Assembly: GCF_905220415.1 (NCBI RefSeq)
Contig: NC_059537.1
Location: 8,811,622 to 8,875,621, forward strand
From: Colias croceus
Lineage: Eukaryota; Arthropoda; Insecta; Lepidoptera; Pieridae
Direction of reading: 5' to 3'
Length of the DNA stretch: 64,000 nucleotides
The number at the start of each line of letters is the position of its first letter. Within the stretch, counting starts at the first letter, position 1. Below the pieces are notes generated by a model, which was not told the origin of the DNA, did no database searches, and saw only the letters and a program-made list of their open reading frames with translations. Below, one piece after another: positions 36,589 to 46,380 of the stretch. Position numbers and translations under genes: made by a program.

Positions 36589-37388
36589 TTTGATCGGTTA
36601 TAGTTTTCGTTTTCCCAAAACAGCGAACGTTATGAATTCATAAGATCTTAAATTTTCTTTTTTAGAGTCATAAATTGTGAACAAACTGACAGAAAATCTA
36701 ATTTAATCCACTCAAAAGATCGAAAAATAATGCACCGATTGATAGATGATTGCCGTATATACATAGTAGTCTTTGGATGATTGTTCCTGTTCCATGCCAA
36801 GCGAGAAAATAGATTTGTACAGATTATTAAACTAAATGTTACCATGACCACACTATGTTTTGAGCACAGTTTTGAGATATTAATTTATTTTATATATTAC
36901 TAGCGGTCCGCCCCGGCTTCGCCCGTGGTACATATTTACGTTTTCTCTACATAAGAACCATCCTCGTACTTTAAGGAATATAATAAAAAAAGAATTATCA
37001 AAATCGGTCCACCCGATCACGCGTGATGCCGTGACAACGCGAAACGGGTTTCTTTTTATTTACATATAGATATCTTTAAAACCACAGTTTAAAACAATTT
37101 AATTATGCATAGCATTTATCACATCGGAACTTATCTAGTTTTTTATAAAGAATTGTTTTACAAAATCAAAAGACGACAAACGGACAGAGAGAAACAATTT
37201 GATATTTGATTAGTCATTGGTTAGCTGTGGTTAACACGAGTAATGTCACTTTTGACTTGTGAGAAAGAAAACAAATCAATGTGATGTGGGCAAATAGGTT
37301 ATGTGTTGAAAAACTTATGTTTTAAATCAAAATATTGTTTAGAATATTATCAAATTACTCAAGGTGCAGCTGCCTAAACTGAACAAAA
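36589..37388. promoter_or_regulatory. divergent promoter interval of Cand1 and DDX51
   Basis: 800 bp separate the start codon of Cand1 (minus, 36588) from that of DDX51 (plus, 37389). Both are housekeeping genes, so a shared bidirectional promoter is likely. I see no clear TATA box. A Helitron (36900-37070) lies in the middle and splits the interval into two short promoter-proximal parts. Confidence 0.5.
36900..37070 (-). mobile_element. non-autonomous Helitron copy in the divergent promoter
   Basis: CTAG at 36900-36903 with hairpin-like CCCCGGCTTCGCCCG, and a 5' end TCTATATGTAAAT on minus at about 37070. It is a different subfamily from the MTCL intron copies but has the same type of 3' end. 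Confidence 0.6.
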
Positions 37389-40300
37389 ATGGATTTATTT
37401 ATAATCAATAGGTCTGTAATTAATTTTTGTCTGATATTTTATGGTCTTTGTTGATTAAGTATTTACTCCCAAAGTTGCTAAGTTACTGTTCTAAATAAAG
37501 CATATCTTTAAAAATCAACTTACTGAATCTAATCACTTTATAATTATTGTATTTCAGGTATAAAGAAACCGACGAAAATAATGATGTCTCAGAATCCTTG
37601 CATCTACAAAGGCTCAAGGAACAAATTGAAGAAAGAAAAAAAGTCTCTGCTAAAAAAGTTTCACTCGACGTATCATCATCGACATTGAACGAAGAAGTAT
37701 TAAATGAATCAAAAGAAAATTTGGACCTCCCAGAAACTAACACGAATAGCATAGAAATTAAGTCTCAACCAGATATTGAAAAAACTTTGAAAACTGAAAT
37801 TAAAAAAGATGAAACAAATAAACGTATGAGCGATTTCCAAGTATTGGGTAGTAGTGATTTTGAAAAAAAACCTCAGGTAAATGTTTTTTTAATAATTTAG
37901 TGATTTAAAAAATTTTGAACTCTTTGAAATAAGTGAATTTAAATTGTCTATATCAAATTTGAACTGTAGTTACTGGAAAAAATAATTAATTATGTACCTT
38001 ATAGTTAAATACTAGCTTACCGCCCGCGGCTTCACCCGCTTTGACTTAAACCTAATAAATTATATACTAAAACCTTCCTCTTGAATCACTCTATCTATTA
38101 AAAAAAAAACTGCATCAAAATATATTGCGTAGTTTGAAAGATTTAAGCATACAAAGGGACATATGGACAGAGAATGTGACTTTGTTTTATACTATGTAGT
38201 GATTTTACCAAATCTTTGATTTTTGAATTAAAATATACTTAAATCCCTACCTACCTACTTGTACCATTTACATTTATTAAAATACATAGTACCTAATAAA
38301 CTGTTATTGGCTGAAATATGAAATAATGTAATATTTTTCTCTCTTCAGGTTGAACGAGTCTTACCATACTGGTTATCCCATGCATATGGTGTATCCAAAA
38401 ACTTGCAAAAGCTAACTTGCAAAGTGGAAGAACAAGCTTGGTTACACAATATATTAAAGGAGAATTTGGCTAGAGAAGGTGTCACACATTTATTTCCAGT
38501 CCAAGAGCAAGTTATACCATTTATACTGCAGGAACATAAGCTACCTGCTCCACTGTGGCCTCATGATGTGTGCGTCTCCGCCCCAACAGGCAGTGGCAAA
38601 ACGTTATCTTTTGTTCTGCCAATAATACAGGTAAAATAAATATAAATAACAACCAGAGATAGGTAAGGGTCAACTCAAACCAAAAGAGCGGCGAAGCGCA
38701 GCGAAGCGGAGCGCAGTTTCCGTGTCATATGAATTTTTACTTTATTGTCATTACTATAAAACTTATTATCGCCTGAGAAACTCGAGCAGCAGCGCATCCA
38801 CGCGACTCGTTCGAGTTTCTCATGAGATAATAAGTATTATATTAATGAAAATAAAGTTAAAATTCATATGGCACTGAAACTGCGCTCCGCTTCGCTGCGC
38901 TTCGCCGCTCTTTTGGTGTGAGTTGACCCTAAGAGATAATAAACAAAATCATAGTTAACACGTCATATTATACCTGTGAACTTGTCATTATTATTTTGTT
39001 CCACCCTATAATTATTAAATATCAATTACGAATTTCTACACATGCGTTAGCATGTACGGCCTTTTTGCTGTGGAGCGCTTAAGATTTTGCTTAAATTATT
39101 TAACTCTTTCTTTTAGACACTTATGCCTGAATTAGGACATCACATAAGAGCTCTTATTGTGTTACCTGTTCAAGAACTGGCTGCTCAAGTTGCTGCAGTG
39201 TTTAGAAAATATTGTACGAACACTGGACTTAAAGTAGCCTTGTTAAGTGGATCCATACCATGGCAGAAAGAACAACAACAAATACTTAGATATAGTAAGA
39301 ATCTATTTCAGTAGTATATAAACTGTTAAGTAATACTGTTATATTTTATGTTTAATAACTCTATTTTATTTCACAGCTGATACACATGGATGGATAAGTG
39401 AAGTAGATATTATTGTATGTACGGCAGGTAGATTAGTAGAGCACCTACAAAATACAGAAGGATTCTCATTAAAATACTTAAAATTTCTTGTAATAGATGA
39501 AGCTGACAGAATTATGGACAATATCCAAAATGATTGGTTGTATCACTTGTATAAACACATAAAACTGGAAGGGCATGCAACAAATAAAATTGCACATCTA
39601 AACTGGGATTTCATCTGTGATACAAAAGCACCACCACACAAGCTTTTATTTTCAGCAACATTATCTCCTGATCCAGAATTGTTAGAGCAGTGGGGCCTAT
39701 TTCAGCCTAAACTATTTTCAGTTGCTCCTATATCAGACTCGTTAAATAAACTTCAAATCAAAAAGTATACAACACCAGATGAATTACAGGAACAGTTTGT
39801 ATTGTGTTCCACTGAAGAAAAACCTCTTGTACTATATCATTTTCTAGTTGAACAAAAATGGGATAAAGTTCTGTGCTTCACAAATTCAGGTCAATCAGCT
39901 CATAGATTGACAGTGCTTTTAAATAATTGGGCACAGAATCAAATAAAAATAGCAGAATTATCTGCATCATTAGATAGGTCATCAAGGGATAATGTTTTGA
40001 AGAAATTTAAGAAATGTGAAATTAATGTGTATGTATATGATTTTTTTATATTTTATTTACTTATATTACTAGCTATTCTCCACGGTTTTACCACATTGCT
40101 CGGCTCCTATTGGACTTAGCGTTATGATATATAGCCTATATGCTGTTTCGAATTGTTAGTAATATTCATGCAAATTTTGAAGTAAATCCATGTAGTACTT
40201 TTTGAGTTTAGCCCGGACATGCATGCAGAGAAATAGGTAAAAATTGTAAACGCTCCAAGTATTTAAAAAAATGTAAATTTAGTGTACAGTTTTAACTGTC

Positions 40301-42808
40301 CTACGATTTTATTATTTTTGTTAGTTTACAAATACATTTTTGATAACCATGGCCGCCAAATAAAGATTCCCATGTCACAATTTCCTTTAAAAATATTTGT
40401 AAATATTATGTATCATCGTCGGAATATCATCATTGTAATCTATAGATGAAAATTGCATTTCTTGCCATGCAAACCAACTTTTTATGATTCCTGTAAACTC
40501 TGTTTCAGAAAGTCAACAAATTCTCCTCTTATATTTTGTATGTCTGAAGGACTATGGTCCACTTTAGGAACGCTAATAATCACCGTTCAACCAGTTGTCT
40601 TTTTTGCCATATTATTTACCATTTTCTCGGCAGCTAGTTTTGTTTCTTTGAGAGTTTTATTTTGTTTTTTATATTCACTTTTCTTAAAAATCTTTGAACC
40701 GTAGCCTTCATCCAACAATTCACATATCGCAAAGAAATAAATAAATAGCAAGCATCGTATGTTCACATAGCCTGCACTTATATGCCCCAGTACAGCCATT
40801 TTGTACATACGGCAAAAGTGAACTTTGACTCTTGGTCTGCTTACTCCTCAGTTTCTGTATGGTTTTTGTTGTCATTATGAACTAAAAAATAATAACATGA
40901 CTCCAATTCAATATTTGCATCCCATTCAATTTGATCAGGAACTTCAATATAACATATATGTTCGTCCTTCTTAATCTCTAAATTTACAGGCTATAAAGCT
41001 GAATCCACAAGCTTGTTTTTGCTACTGAATTCTTGCACTGCTTGAGGTTTTGTTATTCTTCTTCTGTTTTAACGTTGAAATAGGTGTACCCAAATCATTT
41101 TGTCCAGATTTGGGATTACAGCCAAATAAAGCTTTGTATGGAGATCTTCCAAGTATGTGATGAAATGAAACATTTTTTTTATATTGAACATGATGGCATC
41201 CTACAGACCAATTTGTCGAGTTGTTGTCATTCATCCACGTCCTCAACATATTGTCGACATCCTGCTTGCTTCTTTCTACACTGACCTCTACCTGTTTCTG
41301 AAGATGCCTAGGGCTCCCATGAACTATTTTACACTCAGGCCATATTGTAGTTAATTCTTCGATAATATTTTCCGTGAATTCACGTCCGTTATCAGATTGC
41401 AAGATGTAAGGTGCGCCAAAAATCATAAATATTTTCATTAACTCTATTGCTATTTCCTGTTCTGTTTTAGTTTTAAGCGGCCGAAGGCTAACGAATTTTG
41501 TGGCATCGTCTTCGTAATGCAATAACCACTTGTACTCGTCATCGGGACAAGACTGAAAGTCTATCAAATCTACCTGCCCTCGCATATTAAAATCCTGAGG
41601 TACAATTGGCTTTGTTACTATACCTTTTTTGGGTAAGGCCTTTTTCGTTTCACAGGTAGGACAAAGATCAAGAAATATTTCTATTGCTTTTCTTGGTATA
41701 TAATATCTTGACTTGATAGCATGTATCATTTTGTCTCGTCCACCATGACCGCATGCATTATGGATTTCTTGCAATGTTGCAAAATATTCACTAGTAGATA
41801 TTATACGCACCGTCGGGTCATCAGGAGATTTCCTTTTAAATATTAAAAAATCTTCGTTACCTATTACCATAGTATCGTACTTTGATATCCAGTAATAATC
41901 CATAGATGTCCTGACTTGCTTAAAAACCATGGACACCCTAGCCTTTCGAACATTGTTTATAACCTCTGAAATTCTTTCGGAAGTCCATGGTTTTCTTTGG
42001 GATCCTGAAACAGTAACAACATAATAAATTGTTGTTGTGTTCACGTTATCAAGTATTAGTTACCAAGCCTAAATTCTCACAAATAAATGAAACAAAAACG
42101 AACTTACCTTGATTTTGTTGTTCGTATACAGCCAGTATCGACTCAAATTTTTCTTTAAAAGTATCCGGCTGCGGCGTAATAATAGGTAAATCCATGCTAT
42201 CAAACTATTATAATACGAATAAAGCACTTGTATTAAATAAAAAATCAACACTTCCATATGTACGAGATGTTTGACGCCATATTTGTTTTGGAGACTACTA
42301 GCGCCGCAGTGGGAAAAAATAAACTAAATTTCAATCACTTGACTGATTTTACATCCGCGCTCTAATCAAAGGGCTATCCGGCTATGTTTCATTCCGCTAA
42401 CTATGAACTTGAGTGACATTTCACGCTTCTGCCTTGTCATTTAAATTGATTTACGTCAACCAATGAATGTGCTAGTCATTCAATCAAATAGCAAGTTTCA
42501 CCAGATGACGGTGACATATTGTATGTATAGATTCATAAAAATATCCTAAAATTTATCTCTATGCCTAAAATATGTTTTTTTTTTTACAGTATTATAAGCA
42601 CTGACGCTTTAGCAAGAGGAATTGATATACCAGATTGTAATTATGTAATATCATATGATCCTCCTAAGAATATAAAGACCTATGTACATAGAATAGGACG
42701 AACTGGCAGAGCTGGTAACCTAGGGAATGCAGTTACTATCTTAGTTCAAAACCAAATGCAGATGTTTAAGGTATTAGTATTGCAAAGTTATATTCTTTCC
42801 TTTTAGTA

Positions 42809-42843
<35 letters not shown>

Positions 42844-44511
42844 TCTCTTAGTAAAGCAATTCATAGTTTGCACTTAAATCTCAGTTGTTTTTAATGACGA
42901 AAATCGACAGATATAATATTATAATATAACACTTCCAATAGTTGCAGAAATGTATACCTACTTAGCTTTATAATGAATACAAACAAAAAAATAGTAAATC
43001 ATCAACATGATTTATATTTTTAACTAGCTTACCGCCCGCGGCTTCGCCCGCTTTGTCTAAGACCTAATAAATAATATACTGGTAAAATGGGGTGAATAGA
43101 AATCGCGGGGTGTATAGAAACAAACCTGAGAACTTTATTAAGGTCGTTCTAGTGTCTCTATAGTCTGTTAAAGTATCTTTATTCCCACTATTAATAAAAC
43201 TGCAACATTTTTCCTTCAATCTGGCAACATTAAAATTTACGTAAAGTTTAATGACATAAAGAAAAAAGCTGTTGAAGTCGCGTCACGTCTGCGTACAACT
43301 GTTTATTAACTGTGTAAAACTTTTAAAAAAACATCAAGTTCTTCACCGTTATCTCCTTGTCAATTTGCATACTTGGATAGCTAAGTTTCTCATCTATTAG
43401 GAATAAAAAGTTGAGTATCAATATTCCATCATTTTGTTCTAATTTTTTAGTAAAATCGAGACTTAGAAATTTTTTACAGAATTCGAGGTGAATAGAACCC
43501 AGTGGGGGGCGATTAGACACGCCCTTAGGGTCAATAGAATCGATCAAAGGTGTGAATAGATACGAGTGAGGGGTTGATAGCAACGAGAAAGAGGTGAATA
43601 GAAACATGATTTTCAGGGTTGTCAATCGAGTATTTTTTCATCATGACAGTTTTCAATTAAAAATTTTTGTTAAAATGTTTTTCTGTGACACTTTAATTTG
43701 AAAGTTACATTTTTTATCTTCAACGGCCTTAATCGGCATTAATATTTTCAACCTTTGTAATGTTACTAACGCTACCAATATGATTATAATTACAAAAATT
43801 AAACTTTTCAATTATTGTTGATAGTTGTTTACTGAAAAACGAATAAGTAGGTACATAAGTACAATACAAGTTGATTTTGACAACCCTAAGTTTTTTCTCT
43901 ATTCACCCCTCTGTCGTATCTTTTGACCCCACTTTCAAGGTAAATAGAAACGGCCTACTTTTTCCTATTTCACAAATAATTCTCAAATTTATGTATAATC
44001 AAAGCATAACTATTTGGTAAATTAAAACGAGACTCGCAATTTGACAAATATTTGATAACAGCTTTAATACAAAATGTGTAAGAAAATCAGTCTAGAAGTT
44101 GAAAGTTGTGTCTATTAACCCCATTTTACGGTGTACTAAAACCTTCCTCTTGAATCACTCTATCAATTAAAAAAAACCGCATCAAAATCCGTTGCGTAGT
44201 TTTAAAGATTTAAGCATACAAAGGGACATAGGGACAGAGAAAGCGACTTTGTTTTATACCTACTGTGTAGTGATAATACTTAATTCCAGGAAATACTACA
44301 ATCCGGCGGCAAGGCGGAAATCCCACAAATAGAAGTTACATCAGACAAGTTAACACCTCTAATTGGTAGTTATCAGTTAGCTATTTCATCAACGAAACAG
44401 TCAATATACGTTGAAAATAATACAAAGGTTAAAAAATCCATTGAATTAAAGAGAGGAGCTAAAACAAAATCGCGAAAACGAAAACATAGCGAAAGCAAGA
44501 ATACTAATTAA
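37389..44511 (+). CDS. DDX51-type DEAD-box RNA helicase (complete)
   Basis: ATP-dependent RNA helicase of the DDX51/Dbp6 (fly Dbp73D) group, acting in nucleolar 60S ribosome assembly by family knowledge. It starts MDLFIINRYKETDENN and has a charged N-terminal region. Motifs seen: Q-like FPVQEQVIPF (about residues 164-173), Walker A APTGSGKT (192-199), LPVQELAAQV in place of the usual PTRELA, TAGRL (283-287), DEAD (308-311), SAT (360-362), TDALARGID (489-497) and HRIGRTGRAG (518-527). It ends in a Lys/Arg-rich tail and stops at 44509. It encodes 618 aa, usual for the group. Exons: 37389-37411, 37558-37876, 38349-38630, 39117-39294, 39377-40028, 42590-42770, 44290-44511. All phases join. The first coding exon holds only 23 nt. 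The introns at 40029-42589 and 42771-44289 are swollen by transposons and separate motif V/VI from the rest. Confidence 0.95.
38012..38202 (-). mobile_element. non-autonomous Helitron copy (uninterrupted)
   Basis: On minus: A|TCACTACATAGTATAAAAC ... GCGGGTGAAGCCGCGGGCGG ... CTAG|T. It is the intact counterpart of the interrupted copy at 43024-44273 and shows the empty target ATATACTAAAACC near 38067. Confidence 0.75.
38667..38929. mobile_element. 263-bp palindromic MITE, PIF/Harbinger-like (TAA)
   Basis: TAA|GGGTCAACTCAAACCAAAAG at the left and CTTTTGGTGTGAGTTGACCC|TAA at the right. The arms continue through GCGGCGAAGCGCAGCGAAGC and ATGAATTTTWACTTTATT, roughly 110 bp each with mismatches. 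Intronic in DDX51. Confidence 0.75.
40069..40205 (-). mobile_element. decayed Helitron fragment
   Basis: CTAG at 40069-40072, then CCACGGTTTTACCACATTGC and GATATATAGCCTATATGC, as in the subfamily at 14137 and 24273. The distal part has decayed. Confidence 0.5.
40470..40810 (-). pseudogene. detached C-terminal remnant of the KRBA2/Ginger-like gene
   Basis: The minus-strand frames read TLKETKLAAEKMVNNMAKK, then, past a stop, TVIISVPKVDHSPSDIQNIRG. The ISVPKVD...D...NI pattern is what KRBA2-like proteins carry after the integrase core. Stops and lost frame between it and 41022 show decay. Confidence 0.5.
41022..42195 (-). pseudogene. KRBA2/Ginger-like integrase gene of a transposon, antisense inside DDX51
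   Basis: Two exons join in frame: 42108-42195 (MDLPIITPQPDTFKEKFESI...) and 41022-42004 (GSQRKPWTSERISEVINNVR...), with donor CAAG|GTAAGT and acceptor TTTCAG|GATCC. The 356-aa product has a zinc-binding HHCC-like integrase head (H-N-A-C-G-H-G-G-R-D then CPTCETKK) and a DDE core: QVDLIDFQS, LQSDNGREF and a distal PRHLQKQVEVSVERS. This is the domain set of KRBA2-like genes and Ginger DNA transposons. The C-terminus appears cut by a frameshift, because further family-like sequence follows in another frame (40470-40810). It is read as transposon-derived and decaying. It lies in intron 40029-42589 of DDX51 on the opposite strand. Confidence 0.75.
42206..42589. other. 5' flank of the integrase gene and rest of the DDX51 intron
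   Basis: No exon and no clear terminal inverted repeat of the Ginger-like element could be placed here. The polypyrimidine tract and TTTTTTTTTTTTACAG acceptor of DDX51 exon 42590-42770 close the segment. Confidence 0.4.
42811..42840. repeat. (TA)15 microsatellite
   Basis: Uninterrupted TA dinucleotide run of 30 bp, 40 bp downstream of DDX51 exon 42590-42770. Confidence 0.9.
43024..44273 (-). mobile_element. Helitron copy interrupted by a pogo-like element
   Basis: The two halves 43024-43078 and 44134-44273 together match the intact Helitron at 38012-38202: CTAG side with hairpin CCGCGGCTTCGCCCG, and the TCACTACACAGTAGGTATAA side. The interruption is the 1,055-bp element at 43079-44133. Confidence 0.75.
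43079..44133. mobile_element. pogo-like non-autonomous element, 1,055 bp
   Basis: TA|CTGGTAAAATGGGGTGAAT at the left and ATTAACCCCATTTTACGGTG|TA at the right. The termini are inverted over about 20 bp and flanked by TA. Inside, variants of GGGTGAATAGAAACG recur at short intervals (43490-43610 and again reversed near 43895-43955). No transposase frame remains. It is related by ends and iterons to the element at 45161-46380, which keeps a pogo-type HTH remnant. Confidence 0.75.
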
Positions 44512-45160
44512 CTGTCAATATATCTTAATTATGTTATGAAAATAAGATGTTTTATTTTTATCCCCATGTACCTATATCTATCAAACCGTCGCGGTCGTTT
44601 GTAAAAATATGACTCCCCTCCCTACACAGTCCGCTCACCCTCCCCCACCACTACACAATTAGCTCACGCCCCCACCCCTACACCATTAGCTCATCCCCTA
44701 CCCTTGAGGATTTACCAAACTACACGATTATTTTAAAAATGCTGATGGTCCACTTTCGGCTTAATTTTCTTACCTAGTTAAAAAATACACGTTTAAATGA
44801 TAGAATCAACAACTTCCAAAGTAAACAATATTATGTGTTTATTACATTAATTTTTATCATTCAGGATATTAATAGAATAAATAAATAAATATGAGTAAAT
44901 AAATAAATGTATTCTTACCGGTCTTTGATATAGGCACAAATTCGAATTATTCTGTCCATTACAAGTGGGTCTAAATCGAGTCAAAAGGTATAGCCATAGA
45001 AATCTAAATAAAAAGACACTGTCATATTTAGTATGAAAACCACTGTAGACCACTGTCGTCAAAACCCACACATCTAAACCGATAGCTAGTACACACAAGT
45101 AAACTATGCCTTTTATTGGACAGCTTCATTTTTGTGAAAACTAACTTTAAAAAATAAATA
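44512..45160. other. DDX51 3' flank with a C-rich tandem repeat
   Basis: Three imperfect ~28-bp copies of CTACACMATTAGCTCAC plus a C-rich tail start at 44622, 44651 and 44678. No gene was recognised. The 3' UTR of DDX51 is probably short, with a possible AATAAA-like signal absent or weak. Confidence 0.4.
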
Positions 45161-45197
45161 CCGTAAAACACCCCGTTTTACGGTATTTATTTTTTAA
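45147..45197. repeat. 23-bp-arm palindrome across a transposon end
   Basis: TTAAAAAATAAATACCGTAA ... mirrored by ... TTACGGTATTTATTTTTTAA, with a 5-bp loop ACCCC. The arms include both the pogo-like terminus (CCGTAAAAC) and 14 bp of adjoining sequence including the TA. Confidence 0.85.
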
Positions 45198-46380
45198 GTT
45201 AAAATAGAATTCACGGGGTGAATAGAAATATTCTTGGGAAAAAGTAAAGCCTGTTATTTGAAAACTACTTCAAAAATCGCAATAGTGTTTTTAGTTTTTA
45301 CAATGGCAACATTTTTTTGTTGGAATGACAACATTTGAATAGTATGAAGTTAGCAATTTATGTCAAAAAAGTGAGTTCAAAGTGCAACGGTAGTATGTAT
45401 GTCTTTTGTGCTCTTATTAACTTCTCTCTAATTATTATTTAAATTTATTGCTCTTAGATTGCACCCATAAATATTTCTCGATTAAGAGGTGAATAGAGAC
45501 GACTGAGGGGTGAATAGAAACGCGATATGAGGTGAATAGAAACGGGAAAGTGGTAAATAGGAACGAGAAAGAGTTTAATAGAAACGCGAAAGGGGTTTTT
45601 AGAAACGCTTTTGATACGGTTGGCACTTTATGCAGGTTGTTGAGTTTTAACTTTATTACCTACCTACATTTTTAAAAAGTTGATTTTTTAATATTTAATA
45701 ATTAATTTTGTGTACGCAGGTATAGTTGCGAGCAATATGCCACGCAACTACATACCAGACCCTCGGGGTAAGAAATATATATAAAATATGACTTCAACTT
45801 AATACAACAGGCTGTTAATGAATATTCTGCGAGTAATTGTTCTCTTGATACTATCTCAAAGAAATATAATATACACATATCTGTTTTATACAGACACTGC
45901 ATAAGAAATATGAAAAGTCAAGAAGGTCAAACTGTTTTATCCAAAGAAACTGAAGAAGAATTTATTAAATAGGTATATAAATATATGTGCTGACTGGGGC
46001 TATCCTTTGGAGGATTATTCTATAATACTATATTTTTAATATTAATAAAAAGGTTTTCTAATATATTATGTACACTCTTTTATTTCATTATCTCTGTGAC
46101 GTCACTACCATAATATAAAATCTTTTGACAACCCTATCATTTTTCTCTATTAACCCCATATGTCGTATCTATTGACCCCATATTCCGGGAAAATAGAAAT
46201 TGACCAGGTTTTTGTCTTTTTCTCCTAAGTAGATAATAATTTGGCATTAAAATTGTAATTATCTTGTAAAATAGCAAAGGACTCCCACAATGAAAGCAGC
46301 TTTATTACCCGAAACTTACAATTTATATTTTTAAAGTCGGTTTGAAAGTCTAGATTGTTTCTATTAACCCCGTTTTACGG
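45161..46380 (+). mobile_element. pogo-like element with transposase remnant, 1,220 bp
   Basis: TA|CCGTAAAACACCCCG at the left and CCCCGTTTTACGG|TA at the right, flanked by TA. A series of GGGGTGAATAGAAACG-like iterons lies at 45485-45605. A plus-strand remnant (45737 to about 46015) reads MPRNYIPDPRGKK, then after a frameshift YDFNLIQQAVNEYSASNCSL, KKYNIHISVLYRH and, after another, YINICADWGYPLEDY. That is the psq-type helix-turn-helix of pogo/Tigger transposases. Frameshifts and loss of the DDE domain show it is dead. Confidence 0.8.

Noticed and set aside
37483..37752. Minus frame overlapping DDX51 exon 2
   Set aside because: Antisense of the acidic N-terminal exon of DDX51; no independent support.
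43323..43625. 100-codon minus frame inside the pogo-like element
   Set aside because: It is made of the antisense of the GGTGAATAGAAAC iterons and has no transposase signature.
44622..44705. CRISPR-like look of three ~28-bp repeats
   Set aside because: Only three degenerate C-rich copies without unique spacers, in animal DNA; simple tandem repeat.
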